From contig NZ_JAJNCU010000008.1 of the NCBI RefSeq assembly GCF_021026095.1, forward strand, positions 62,001 to 126,000: a stretch of 64,000 bases of DNA, read 5' to 3'. The notes beneath the pieces were generated by a model. The model was not told the DNA's origin, searched no databases, and saw only the letters and a list, made by a program, of their open reading frames with translations. Source of the stretch: Salinicoccus halitifaciens. Its GTDB lineage: Bacteria; Bacillota; Bacilli; Staphylococcales; Salinicoccaceae. Positions within the stretch are counted from its first letter, which is position 1, and each line of letters starts with the position of its first letter. Made by a program: the position numbers and the translations under genes. Shown here in pieces: positions 25,488 through 34,006 of this stretch.

Positions 25488-26162
25488 ATGGAAGAGACGT
25501 TGAATTTGGAGGATATTCTGGAAGTCATCAAGAAGAATCTGTGGATGATCATCAGTCTGATGCTGCTTTTCGGAGCAATTGCCGCATTTGCGACAGCACT
25601 TTTGATGACACCGCAATATGAAGCGAATACGCAAATACTGGTCAGTCAGTCGGAAAATGCAGACACTGTGAACAATCAGGACATACAGGCGAGTCTGCAG
25701 TTGATCAATACATACAGGGACATCATACTGAGCCCGACGGTGCTGGATGATGTCGTGGATAATCTGGGGCTGGAACAGACCACAGGGGCACTGGCCAACC
25801 AGATTACAGTGAACAACCAGGATCAGTCGCAGGTCATTACAGTGACCGTCAGCGATGAAAATCCGGAGAACGCGGAAATCATCGCCAATGAAGTGGCACT
25901 GGTGTTCCAGGACAGGATTACAGAAGTGATGAATGTGGACAACGTCTCCATTCTTGCAGAAGCGGATATGGGCGAGAATCCATCACCTGTATCACCGCAG
26001 CCGCTTGTCAATATTGCGATCGGTCTGATTTTGGGCGCATTGCTTGGCGTGGGCATCGCATTTTTAAGGGCGTTCCTTGATAAACGTATCACGACCGAAG
26101 AAGAGATAGAGAAGCATCTGGATCTGCCTGTACTGGGTACGATCGCGAAATTCGAAAAGTAG
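25488..26162 (+). CDS. capA: Capsule chain-length / tyrosine-kinase modulator CapA
   Basis: 224-residue Wzz-type membrane protein. The first helix (LWMIISLMLLFGAIAAFATAL) is followed by the staphylococcal CapA pattern YEANTQILVSQ, LQLINTYRDI and VNVDNVSILAEAD-like MNVDNVSILAEAD. The second helix near residue 180 contains the Pro-rich border (PVSPQPLVNIAIG). The cytoplasmic tail DKRITTEEEIEKHLDLPVLG is where CapA activates CapB. Start ATG 25488 after TTGGAGG. First gene of capABC. Confidence 0.92.
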   Translation: MEETLNLEDILEVIKKNLWMIISLMLLFGAIAAFATALLMTPQYEANTQILVSQSENADTVNNQDIQASLQLINTYRDIILSPTVLDDVVDNLGLEQTTGALANQITVNNQDQSQVITVTVSDENPENAEIIANEVALVFQDRITEVMNVDNVSILAEADMGENPSPVSPQPLVNIAIGLILGALLGVGIAFLRAFLDKRITTEEEIEKHLDLPVLGTIAKFEK

Positions 26163-26177
26163 GAAGGATACTGAATC

Positions 26178-26885
26178 ATGTTTGGCAAAAATAAAAAACA
26201 TACTTACTCATCAGGACCGAGAGAACTCATAGTTGAAAAAGAACCGAAATCACCGATCAGTGAACAATTCCGTACGATCAGGACGAACATCATGTATTCA
26301 AGCATCGATACAGAGATAAAGACAGTGGCCTTCACTTCAGCTTCCCCGGGAGCAGGCAAGTCCACGATGGCTGCAAATGTGGCGATTGCCTACGCGCAGT
26401 CGGGCAAACGCACGCTGCTGATCGATGCGGACCTCCGCCGTCCGACGACGCATTATACTTTCGAGTCAGGCAATCAGCGCGGCCTGTCGACGGTCATCAT
26501 AAATGATATGCCTGCAGCCGATGTCGTCAAGGAGACGGATATTGAAAACCTCGAGATACTGACTTCCGGTCCGGTCCCGCCGAACCCGTCAGAACTTCTG
26601 GCTTCCAGGAAAACCAGCCTGCTCCTGAAGACATTCTCGATGGATTACGATATGGTCATCATCGATACGCCGCCGCTTCTGGCCGTAACAGATGCCCAGG
26701 TGCTGAGCAAGATCGTGGACGGCGTCATACTGGTTACAAATGTGGAAGCAAACAACAGGGAACGCCTGCAGGATGCCAAGGCACTGCTTGAAAAAGTGGA
26801 TGCGAACATTTTAGGTGTCGTGATGAACAACAAGAACATGGGCAAAAGCAAGGACGAGTATTATTACTACTACGGGAGTGAATGA
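26178..26885 (+). CDS. capB: Capsule tyrosine (BY-) kinase CapB
   Basis: Cytoplasmic bacterial tyrosine kinase of 235 residues. The Walker A is SASPGAGKST, Walker A' is LLIDADLRRPT and Walker B is MVIIDTPPLL. The C-terminal tyrosine cluster YYYYYGSE is the autophosphorylation site. CapB works with CapA to set capsule chain length and is reset by CapC. capA lies 15 bp upstream, and capC starts at its stop codon. Confidence 0.95.
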   Translation: MFGKNKKHTYSSGPRELIVEKEPKSPISEQFRTIRTNIMYSSIDTEIKTVAFTSASPGAGKSTMAANVAIAYAQSGKRTLLIDADLRRPTTHYTFESGNQRGLSTVIINDMPAADVVKETDIENLEILTSGPVPPNPSELLASRKTSLLLKTFSMDYDMVIIDTPPLLAVTDAQVLSKIVDGVILVTNVEANNRERLQDAKALLEKVDANILGVVMNNKNMGKSKDEYYYYYGSE

Positions 26886-26887
26886 TG

Positions 26888-27688
26888 ATGATTGATGTCC
26901 ATAACCACGTCTTGATCGGCGTGGATGACGGACCCGGGACACGGGAAGACGCAGTCGCTCTTTTGAAACAGGCAGTCGCCGGCGGTATTACGGACATCAT
27001 CGCAACACCACATCACCAGACGACCCATTACACGAACCCGGCAGGCACGGTGGCGGATAAGCTCAAAGAACTGCACCGTATCATAGAGGAAGAGGGAATC
27101 GACATCAATGTCCATCCCGGCCAGGAAATCCGCATCTACGGCGAGATGATCAATCACCTGAAAACGGGTGAAAACCTGACATTGAACCAGAGCCGGTACG
27201 TACTTGTGGAATTTCCGTTCACGGACCTTCCACATTATACGGAGCAGCTGCTGTTCGATATCCAGATGAACGGCTACATACCATTGATTGCACATCCCGA
27301 GCGGTGCAAGCCGATCATCAGGAATCCGGAAAAACTGCACAACCTCATCGAAAAGGGTGCCATCTCGCAGGTGACCGCAACATGCGTCACCGGCGACCTC
27401 GGTGAAAACCTGCAGAAGACGAGCCTTAAAATGATCGAGAACAACCTCGCACATATCATCGCGAGTGATGCACACAACGCAGAAACCCGGCCGTTTGCCT
27501 TGAAAGAGGCATATGATGTCATCACTGAAGAACTCGGTGAGGAATATACGGAACGCTTAAAGAAGAACGCTGAAAAGCTTCTGAAGGATGAAGAGATGAT
27601 CCTGAAGCTGCCAAAACCGATGGAATCGCACTACACAGAAAACAGGAAGAGAAAAAAGAAGAAAAAGAAATTTCTCGGGTTGTTTTAA
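26888..27688 (+). CDS. capC: PHP-type tyrosine phosphatase CapC
   Basis: Manganese-dependent protein-tyrosine phosphatase of the CpsB/CapC family that dephosphorylates CapB. Metal ligands appear in MIDVHNHVLIGVDDG, ATPHHQT, GQEIRIYG, IAHPERC and ASDAHNAETRPF. Three ATG codons run together (26882, 26885, 26888); the third gives the family's usual MIDVHNH start. The tail is very basic (RKRKKKKKKFLGLF), as in Staphylococcus. No capsule glycosyltransferases follow, so the regulatory trio stands alone here. A frameshifted paralogue is at 37377-38119. Confidence 0.93.
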   Translation: MIDVHNHVLIGVDDGPGTREDAVALLKQAVAGGITDIIATPHHQTTHYTNPAGTVADKLKELHRIIEEEGIDINVHPGQEIRIYGEMINHLKTGENLTLNQSRYVLVEFPFTDLPHYTEQLLFDIQMNGYIPLIAHPERCKPIIRNPEKLHNLIEKGAISQVTATCVTGDLGENLQKTSLKMIENNLAHIIASDAHNAETRPFALKEAYDVITEELGEEYTERLKKNAEKLLKDEEMILKLPKPMESHYTENRKRKKKKKKFLGLF

Positions 27689-27696
27689 GCCATATG

Positions 27697-27733
27697 AAAA
27701 GGACCAGGTCATTTGACCTGGTCCTTTCTTTAT
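27697..27733. terminator. Bidirectional terminator between capC and the amidohydrolase gene
   Basis: AAAGGACCAGGTC and GACCTGGTCCTTT form a long perfect stem with T-rich sequence on the capC side and A-rich sequence on the other. Confidence 0.88.
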
Positions 27734-27736
27734 TTA

Positions 27737-29356
27737 TTAAAATCTCTTGTACACAATCCTGCCGTCCACAATCGTCATCTGGACGAGTTCATCAGAGAGC
27801 GTATTGGATTGCTTGAATGGGTTGTGGCTGAGTACAGCAAAGTCTGCGTATTTGCCGACTTCAACTGTCCCTTCGACATCGTCCGTGCCGTTCAGCTTGG
27901 CTGCATCCAACGTCATCTTGCGGTAGGCTTCCACCCTCGTGAGCTTCTGTTTCTCACCGAGGATATCACCGTTCCGCGTCTTCCTGTCGACTGCGATGCC
28001 GATGGAGTGAAGCGGGGAGATGTCGGTCACCGGGCAGTCGGAATGAATCGTGAACGTCATGCCGGCATCTTCCGCCCAGCGGACGGGCTCAAGGTTTTCC
28101 GCACGTTCAGGCCCCAGGAACTTCGCCTTGTGCACATCTCCGAAGTAGTAGATATGGTTCATAAAGAACGAGCCGCCGATGTCATTTTTGACCATTTTTT
28201 TGATATCTTTCTTGTTCACTGTCTGGAGGTGCTCCACACGGTTCTGAATCTTCGTCCTCTTATGATCCCGAGTCTTCACATAGGCATCGATGACCGCTTC
28301 CGCCGCCTTGTCACCGTTCGCATGGGTGATGAGCGGATAGCCAAGCTTCTGGAAATGGGTGAAGAGTTCTATGAGCTCTTCGTCCGTAAACTGCGTATCA
28401 TCCGACTTCGTGCCGTCATAGTAATCTTCACGCAGTGCTGCTGTATGGATCTGGATCGAACCGTCATTGAAGAACTTCGCGCCGCCGAGTGTGGCAAATC
28501 CTTCACTCAAGCTTTCCAGTTTCTCTTTTAGTGAATCTCCGGTCTCGCCTTCAAACGTCGGGTCATTCAAAAGAAGTTTATAGTCGATCGCAAAGCGTGT
28601 CCTGAAGTGCTGCGGGCGCTTCAAATATTCAATTGTCGCATGCCAGTCGTTGATGCCGTTCAGGAGACCCGCGCACATTTCGGTTGCACTCGTGATGCCG
28701 CGTGACTGGTAGTCCGCGATGCCGCCCTCGATATCGTTGGCAAGGTCGCCCGCGTCGATCTCAGGCAGTACGGCCTTCGCCTTATCCAGTGCCGGGAATT
28801 CGAATAAAACCCCGTTCACCTGGCCGTTCTCATCGCGCTCGAATCTGCCGCCTTCCGGGTCCGGGTCATCCAGCCCCACACCCATCAGCTCGAGCGCCTT
28901 CGTATTGACCGCACCCATATGGGCGGAACTGTGCTGTACATAGATTGGAATCTCCGTTGAGACCTTGTCCAGGTCGAAGCGGTTCGGGTGGCGTTGTTCA
29001 GCCAGTTCAAACTCATTGTACCCGTACCCCCTGAGCCAGCCGTCGCGGAGTATGACGTCCTGTTCCGCTTTGAATTTTTCAATTATTTCTTCAATGCTCG
29101 AGACGTTTTCAGGCGAACAGTTCAGCTGGCGCCTGAAGTTCGAGTACATCACAAGGTGGCTGTGCGTGTCGATGAATCCTGGTGAGAGGAACTTACCGGA
29201 GAGGTCCAGTATCCCTTCCCCCTCATCCACACGGTAATTCTTCTGCGGTTCGATTGCCGCAATCCTTCCGTCCTTTATTTCCACTGACGATAATTCATGT
29301 GTGCCGTTGATGACGTCAAGTACTTTTGCATTTATGATCAGCTTGATATTGTCCAT
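27737..29356 (-). CDS. YtcJ-like amidohydrolase
   Basis: 539-residue metal-dependent hydrolase of the amidohydrolase superfamily. FIDTHSHLV supplies the HxH metal pair, THANGD, VEHLQTV and HSDCPVTDISP supply later ligands, and the C-terminal VGKYADFAVL is the usual return of the small beta domain. YtcJ-type enzymes act on N-acyl or formamide compounds; the true substrate is not known. It begins 2 bp after the stop of the symporter gene, so the pair is an operon that likely imports and hydrolyses one compound. Confidence 0.85.
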   Translation of the reverse strand: MDNIKLIINAKVLDVINGTHELSSVEIKDGRIAAIEPQKNYRVDEGEGILDLSGKFLSPGFIDTHSHLVMYSNFRRQLNCSPENVSSIEEIIEKFKAEQDVILRDGWLRGYGYNEFELAEQRHPNRFDLDKVSTEIPIYVQHSSAHMGAVNTKALELMGVGLDDPDPEGGRFERDENGQVNGVLFEFPALDKAKAVLPEIDAGDLANDIEGGIADYQSRGITSATEMCAGLLNGINDWHATIEYLKRPQHFRTRFAIDYKLLLNDPTFEGETGDSLKEKLESLSEGFATLGGAKFFNDGSIQIHTAALREDYYDGTKSDDTQFTDEELIELFTHFQKLGYPLITHANGDKAAEAVIDAYVKTRDHKRTKIQNRVEHLQTVNKKDIKKMVKNDIGGSFFMNHIYYFGDVHKAKFLGPERAENLEPVRWAEDAGMTFTIHSDCPVTDISPLHSIGIAVDRKTRNGDILGEKQKLTRVEAYRKMTLDAAKLNGTDDVEGTVEVGKYADFAVLSHNPFKQSNTLSDELVQMTIVDGRIVYKRF

Positions 29357-29358
29357 TA

Positions 29359-30786
29359 TTATTCTCCTTTCCTGTAATCATCAAGTTTATATTTAATCGC
29401 CGCCATCGGTACTTCACTGGCATCGTGTTTAGTCAGAAGACTGACGATGACGACTAAAAGAAATGACAATGTATAACCGACCAGTGCCTGGTCGAATGGG
29501 AGTCCAAGATAAGGGTAGATCAGAACGACAATCAGTGAACCGAGCATACTCGTAATCGCTCCTTTTTTCGTCACCCTCGGCCAGAACATAATTGCCAGGA
29601 ATGGGAAGACTAGCATGACACCGTTAACCATAAGTGCCCAGCGGTACGCATCATTAATATTTGTGATGAAAAATGCTGCTCCCAGTCCAAGCAAAGTGAT
29701 GAATATCACCGTAATCCTCGAAACGCGCAAGAGCTGTTTATTAGAGGCTTTCGGATTGAACAACACCTGGTACATATCACGGGTCAGGTTGCTCGCACCC
29801 TGCAAGTTGAAAGATGTCGCACCGGTCATTAGTGCTGCAAGGAGAGCGACGAATATCAAACCTGCGACGGGTGCAGGCAGAAGCTCATTAGTGACGTAAG
29901 AGAATACCAGATCCTGCTCCATCGAGAGATCGACGAACTGACGCGCTGATACCCCAATCAAAAATGGCAGGAATGAAATAACCATAACGATCACATGACC
30001 TGTAATACCGGCACGAAGTGCCGTCTTTTCGTCTTTTGCTGCAAAAATCCTCTGCCATGTGGATTGCCAGACGAGATAGAATGGACCCACAGATAAAGCA
30101 TATAACAGTGTACCGGAAATACCGTCCACATTAATGGGGCTCAAAAATTCCCACTCTGTATTTTCAATCAGTGCACCGAAGCCACCAACATGCATTACGA
30201 TAGTCACAGACAGTACAATCAGTCCCAACAGTATTAAAATTGACTGGACCGCATCGGTGATGATCGTCGCAGGCAGGCCTCCGAGTATGGAAAAAGCAAG
30301 AATCAACACTGTACCGACAATCATACCTGTCGCCTGGTTCCAGTCAAATGCGATAGTGAACACCGTTGACATACCGATCAGCTGAAGTGCAAGCGTCGGA
30401 ACGGAATAGATGAAGGCGGATAATATTGAGGGGATGATACCGGCCTTTCCGCCAAAACGTGATGTGAATAAATCAGCTAGTGTAAAAAGTTTCTGGCGTC
30501 TGAGCGGTTTTGCGAAAAAGATGACCAGTATGAGGCTGAATATGTAGGCCACCATCGCAAATTGGACGAAACCGGATAATCCTACAGTAAAGCCGAGTCC
30601 CACCCAGCCGATGAACACGGCAGCTCCCGCATTCGTGCTGATAATTGTTCCGGTAATTCGCCAGAACCCTGTGGACCAGGACGAAATCATATAATCTTCG
30701 TAAGTCTTTATCTTAAAGAAGTAGTACCAGGCCACTCCAATCATGGCACCGAAGTAAAGAGTGAAATATAAGATGTACCAAGCCAT
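29359..30786 (-). CDS. Sodium:solute symporter (SSS family)
   Basis: 475-residue, roughly 13-helix Na+-coupled transporter. The early signature STNAGAAVFIGWVGLGFTVG and later ILGGLPATIITDAVQSI follow the SSSF/PutP pattern. Operon position just upstream of the amidohydrolase suggests it takes up that enzyme's substrate. Start ATG with AAAAGGGGTTAACTT upstream. Specificity cannot be read from sequence. Confidence 0.88.
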   Translation of the reverse strand: MAWYILYFTLYFGAMIGVAWYYFFKIKTYEDYMISSWSTGFWRITGTIISTNAGAAVFIGWVGLGFTVGLSGFVQFAMVAYIFSLILVIFFAKPLRRQKLFTLADLFTSRFGGKAGIIPSILSAFIYSVPTLALQLIGMSTVFTIAFDWNQATGMIVGTVLILAFSILGGLPATIITDAVQSILILLGLIVLSVTIVMHVGGFGALIENTEWEFLSPINVDGISGTLLYALSVGPFYLVWQSTWQRIFAAKDEKTALRAGITGHVIVMVISFLPFLIGVSARQFVDLSMEQDLVFSYVTNELLPAPVAGLIFVALLAALMTGATSFNLQGASNLTRDMYQVLFNPKASNKQLLRVSRITVIFITLLGLGAAFFITNINDAYRWALMVNGVMLVFPFLAIMFWPRVTKKGAITSMLGSLIVVLIYPYLGLPFDQALVGYTLSFLLVVIVSLLTKHDASEVPMAAIKYKLDDYRKGE

Positions 30787-31007
30787 AAGTTAACCCCTTT
30801 TATGTTTCCTGCGATAATATAGTTGATTATTTCATATATTATACAGAAAAATTGAGGAATGGGGAGTTGGATTTGGGTGAAATTACAATATTAATGGTGG
30901 TTTTTATTACTGATTAACTTTCGAAAGTCAGGAAAAATGGTGAAAATGAATTCACTCTTATGAACCATCAATTCATACTTATTAAATTTAAATCAACACA
31001 TAATAAA

Positions 31008-31036
31008 CGTACGTTACGTACGCTTTAAGATATAAT
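31008..31036 (+). promoter_or_regulatory. Palindromic operator and -10 box of the toxin-antitoxin locus
   Basis: CGTACGTTACGTACG at 31008-31022 is a near-perfect 15-bp palindrome, and TATAAT follows at 31031-31036. The palindrome covers the -35/spacer region, the usual place for antitoxin autoregulation. Confidence 0.6.
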
Positions 31037-31059
31037 TAAATCAAGAGAGGAGGGTTTTC

Positions 31060-31488
31060 GTGCGAAATACCATGAAAGCTACAGATGTCAGAAAGCATTG
31101 GAGCCAGTTTAACGATGACGTCGTACATGCGGGACCTCGCTTTGTTCAAAGAAATAGAGATGAATGGGTTGCTCTTAACACCGATCATTTAGAAGTGATT
31201 CTGGAACCATTTACTTTCAATGCAGAAACATTTTTAGAGGATGATGGTTCTGTAACTGTTTCCTTGAGAGAATTCGACCTCGTGGAGAATGGTGAAACAG
31301 AAGAGACTGCGTTGGACTTATTGACAGATGAATTGCTGGAGTATGCAGAAGATTATATGGATAATTTTAATATGTATTTCAATTCTCCCAACCGACAATC
31401 CCACTTCCCATATATCATGAATATTCTATCTCAAGATAATAAAGAAAGTTTAAGATCGCTTATCCGATGCCAACCTGGAAAGAGATAG
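31060..31488 (+). CDS. Putative antitoxin of a type II toxin-antitoxin pair
   Basis: 142-residue acidic protein. The N-terminal segment (MKATDVRKHWSQFNDDVVHAG) with the following strand FVQRNRDEWVALNTDHLEVIL resembles a Phd/YefM-like prevent-host-death fold; the rest is acidic and helical (ETALDLLTDELLEYAEDYMD). The GTG at 31060 has a good AGGAGG; an ATG at 31072 is a possible alternative. A toxin-like reading frame overlaps its 3' end by 22 bp but has a stop codon. A palindromic operator lies upstream. The family call is by pattern only. Confidence 0.6.
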   Translation: MRNTMKATDVRKHWSQFNDDVVHAGPRFVQRNRDEWVALNTDHLEVILEPFTFNAETFLEDDGSVTVSLREFDLVENGETEETALDLLTDELLEYAEDYMDNFNMYFNSPNRQSHFPYIMNILSQDNKESLRSLIRCQPGKR

Positions 31489-31688
31489 AAAGATTTTGCT
31501 GAAGAGACGGAAGGGAAGAGTATAAGACTAAAACCCATCACAAATATTTCATGAAACAAATGGAAGATGGGGAAGTGAAAAGAACTAGAGTTTCCAGAGG
31601 GACAGGAGAAGTCAGAGGGCATTTATGGAAAGAGATTTTGAAGAAACAGTTGAAAGTGACAGAGGAATACTTTAATAGCAAAAAGTAG
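31467..31688 (+). pseudogene. HicA/YcfA-like toxin gene broken by an in-frame TGA
   Basis: Reading from ATG 31467 gives MPTWKEIERFC, then TGA at 31500-31502, then RDGREEYKTKTHHKYF and continuing in frame to TAG at 31686. The downstream part contains KRTRVSRGTGEVRGHLWKEI and LKKQLKVTEEYF. I recognise the pattern of small HicA-like RNA-binding toxins that are paired with antitoxins like the one upstream. CGA to TGA is a single change, so a nonsense mutation is the simplest explanation. Internal restart at a later ATG would lose the first strand and helix. Confidence 0.65.
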
Positions 31689-31878
31689 ATCATTTTAATT
31701 TTTATATTGAATCGGTGACGGATGGCTATTAAACATCTGTCAGCCGATTTTTTCTTGTCCAGGATGTTACGAGGCTCAATCATTTGAGGCAGTTTCCTGA
31801 TAATGGTACGGTGTTCTATGGAAAACTTTTATATCAATCGTGATTGAATGTAATTATATATGAAGGAGTACGGATCAA

Positions 31879-32886
31879 ATGACGAAACATGTACCAATCA
31901 ATCTACTGGAGCTTGTCGGGATATCCGAAGGCCAGACGGTGAGGGAATCTATCGAGTCTGCGATGGAAAATGCGGAACTCGTGGATCAGCTCGGGTTCAA
32001 AAGGCTCTGGTTTGCAGAGCACCATAATACGAAGAGCCTCGCATCCGCGGCGACGGCACAGCTGATCGGCATGGCGGCCGACCGTACGGAAAATATCCGT
32101 GTTGGCTCCGGCGGCATCATGCTGCCGAACCATTCACCGCTTCAGGTGGCGGAGAACTTCGGCACCATCGCACAGATGCATCCGGACAGGGTAGACCTTG
32201 GACTCGGGCGTGCACCGGGGACGGATAGCCGCACATCCCAGCTCATCACGCGTTCGAGCAGTGATGCGCAGAACTTCGCAAACTCGATTTACGATATGAT
32301 CGGCTGGTTCAGCGATGAGGGCATGGGCAAGAGCGTCCCGGTCACTTCCACTGTCGGCACGGGGACACACATCCCGATCTGGGTGCTCGGCTCAAGCGTG
32401 AACGGTGCATCCATCGCCGGCCAGCTCGGCCTGCCTTACTCCATTGCGACGCATTTCACGCCGGACAACTACAAGGAGAAAATCGACATCTACCGCTCGG
32501 CGTTCTCAACCGAATCACCGACGGCACAGATTGAGGCACCTTACGTCATGGCCGGCATCAACGTGATCGTTGCGCCGACGGACGAGGAAGCGGAAAAGCT
32601 TTGGACGACCTCCCAACAGATGCTCATGGATATGCAGACCGGCAAGCAGCGTCCGCTGCAACCGCCTGTGGATCCGGAAGAACTCGGCACGGAGGCAGAA
32701 CGCGCCATGATGGACGGCATGTTCAGCCTTAAAGCCGTCGGCTCCCCGGAGACGGTGAAGCAAAAGCTTGAAGACTTCGTTGAAGAGACCGACGTGGATG
32801 AACTGATCGTCGTCACATACACGCATGACCCTGAGAAGCGTAAGCAGTCTATGAAGATGCTTGCCGATTTGTGGTTTGAAGATTAA
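31879..32886 (+). CDS. LLM-class flavin-dependent oxidoreductase (luciferase-like)
   Basis: 335-residue alkanal-monooxygenase-like TIM barrel. The characteristic opening ELVGISEGQT with RLWFAEHHNTKSLASAAT, then RIRVGSGGIMLPNHSPL-like ENIRVGSGGIMLPNHSP and DLGLGRAPGTD are present. Such proteins use FMNH2 from a partner reductase, which is not adjacent. The ribosome site is TGAAGGAG. Substrate unknown. Confidence 0.88.
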   Translation: MTKHVPINLLELVGISEGQTVRESIESAMENAELVDQLGFKRLWFAEHHNTKSLASAATAQLIGMAADRTENIRVGSGGIMLPNHSPLQVAENFGTIAQMHPDRVDLGLGRAPGTDSRTSQLITRSSSDAQNFANSIYDMIGWFSDEGMGKSVPVTSTVGTGTHIPIWVLGSSVNGASIAGQLGLPYSIATHFTPDNYKEKIDIYRSAFSTESPTAQIEAPYVMAGINVIVAPTDEEAEKLWTTSQQMLMDMQTGKQRPLQPPVDPEELGTEAERAMMDGMFSLKAVGSPETVKQKLEDFVEETDVDELIVVTYTHDPEKRKQSMKMLADLWFED

Positions 32887-32939
32887 TTGAATAAAGTACG
32901 CCTTATCTTTATCCGCCTTTGATGTAGGTGGGGAGCTGT

Positions 32940-33070
32940 ATCCGATCTTGAGACTTCGAAATATGTCATGAAATCGGATTTTAATGAGGGAGCCAGCCGT
33001 TGAGCTCGGATTCTTAATAAAATTCCGATTTGAAGACCTGTGAATATGCCCTTGAAATCGGATTGATAAG
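32940..33070. repeat. Two divergent hairpin units (ATCCGAT/ATCGGAT stem)
   Basis: Unit one pairs ATCCGAT (32940) with ATCGGAT (32973). Unit two pairs CCGATTTGAAG with CTTGAAATCGG. They are looser than the other arrays but share the hairpin-plus-linker layout and sit directly before the 50-bp array. Confidence 0.55.
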
Positions 33071-33188
33071 AACCCCTGAAAAATAACAGCTAACAGCCGC
33101 CGGGATATCCTCATCAGGATTCTCAGCGGCTTTTATTTTGCAGATTTTTATTGCGGCAAATACTGTAGTGAGGCAAGGGGCGTACGCG

Positions 33189-33380
33189 ATTCGTATTACT
33201 TTCTATTTCCAGGAGACTTATACGATTAGGAGATCGAAATTCGTATTACTTCCTGCTTCAAGGGGACTTATACGAATATGAAGACGGAATTCGTATAACT
33301 GCTAATCCTCGGCAGACTTGTACGAATCTCGCCCCGATATTCGTATAACTATGGAAATCTGCGGGGACTTATGCGGCCCT
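33189..33380. repeat. Tandem hairpin array, 50-bp period, 4 copies (ATTCGTAT stem)
   Basis: Copies begin exactly at 33189, 33239, 33289 and 33339. The best copy pairs ATTCGTAT with ATACGAAT around a loop of about 23 nt; copy 4 has lost the right arm. A conserved GGGGACTTAT or GGAGACTTAT sits before the right arm. The rest of the 571-bp gap between the LLM gene and the next gene shows nothing else. Confidence 0.85.
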
Positions 33381-33458
33381 GCCGTCTTTATTACACCTGC
33401 CACCCCACATGTTTACCATCCTTACTTCAGTGGAATACTACGGTTGAGGTGATTTTGG

Positions 33459-33893
33459 ATGGAACAAGAAAAAGTGATTGAAGAAATTGAAAATATACTG
33501 GAAGTATCCAGGGTCGGCGTGATGTCGACGATTTCCGGCGACAAGCCGAACAGCCGTTACATGATTTTCTACAATGACGGCCATACGCTTTACACGAAGA
33601 CGTCGAAGGATACTTTGAAAGTGGATGAAATCGAGAAGAATCCGAACACGCATGTGCTGCTCGGCTATGAGGAGACGTCGAACGACAGCTTCCTCGAAGT
33701 CGACGGCAAAGTCGAAATCGTAGAAGATCAGGAGACACTTGACCATTTGTGGGAGAATCAGGACAAGACGTACTTCGATTCGAAGGACGATCCGGATTTC
33801 ATCGTATTGAAGATCGAACCGGAATCCATCAAGGTGATGAACGACAAGGAGAACCTGGATACTCCAGCAGAAACTGTGGACTTCACAAAATAA
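33459..33893 (+). CDS. Pyridoxamine 5'-phosphate oxidase-like flavoprotein (general stress protein 26 type)
   Basis: 144-residue split-barrel protein. The pattern VGVMSTISGDKPNSRYM, TLYTKTSKDTLKVDEIEKNP and HVLLGYEE matches the GSP26/PNPOx-like family, which binds FMN and is induced by general stress in Bacilli; no catalytic activity has been firmly assigned to this subgroup. Start ATG 33459 after GAGGTGA. Its own terminator follows at once. Confidence 0.85.
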   Translation: MEQEKVIEEIENILEVSRVGVMSTISGDKPNSRYMIFYNDGHTLYTKTSKDTLKVDEIEKNPNTHVLLGYEETSNDSFLEVDGKVEIVEDQETLDHLWENQDKTYFDSKDDPDFIVLKIEPESIKVMNDKENLDTPAETVDFTK

Positions 33894-33905
33894 ATACCAT
33901 GGCAG

Positions 33906-33929
33906 CCCCGGCGATCCGCCGGGGTTTTT
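33906..33929 (+). terminator. Terminator of the PNPOx-like gene
   Basis: CCCCGGCG ATC CGCCGGGG is followed by five T residues. Confidence 0.9.
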
Positions 33930-34006
33930 CCATTTCAAAATCCTGATGAAATCGGCACATCAAACTGGTATGATTAAGTACAAACATTATAGAAAGAAGT
34001 AATCAT

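Noticed and set aside
27713-28531. 272-residue plus-strand frame opposite the amidohydrolase
   Set aside because: It is an antisense shadow of an intact conserved gene and starts inside the terminator.
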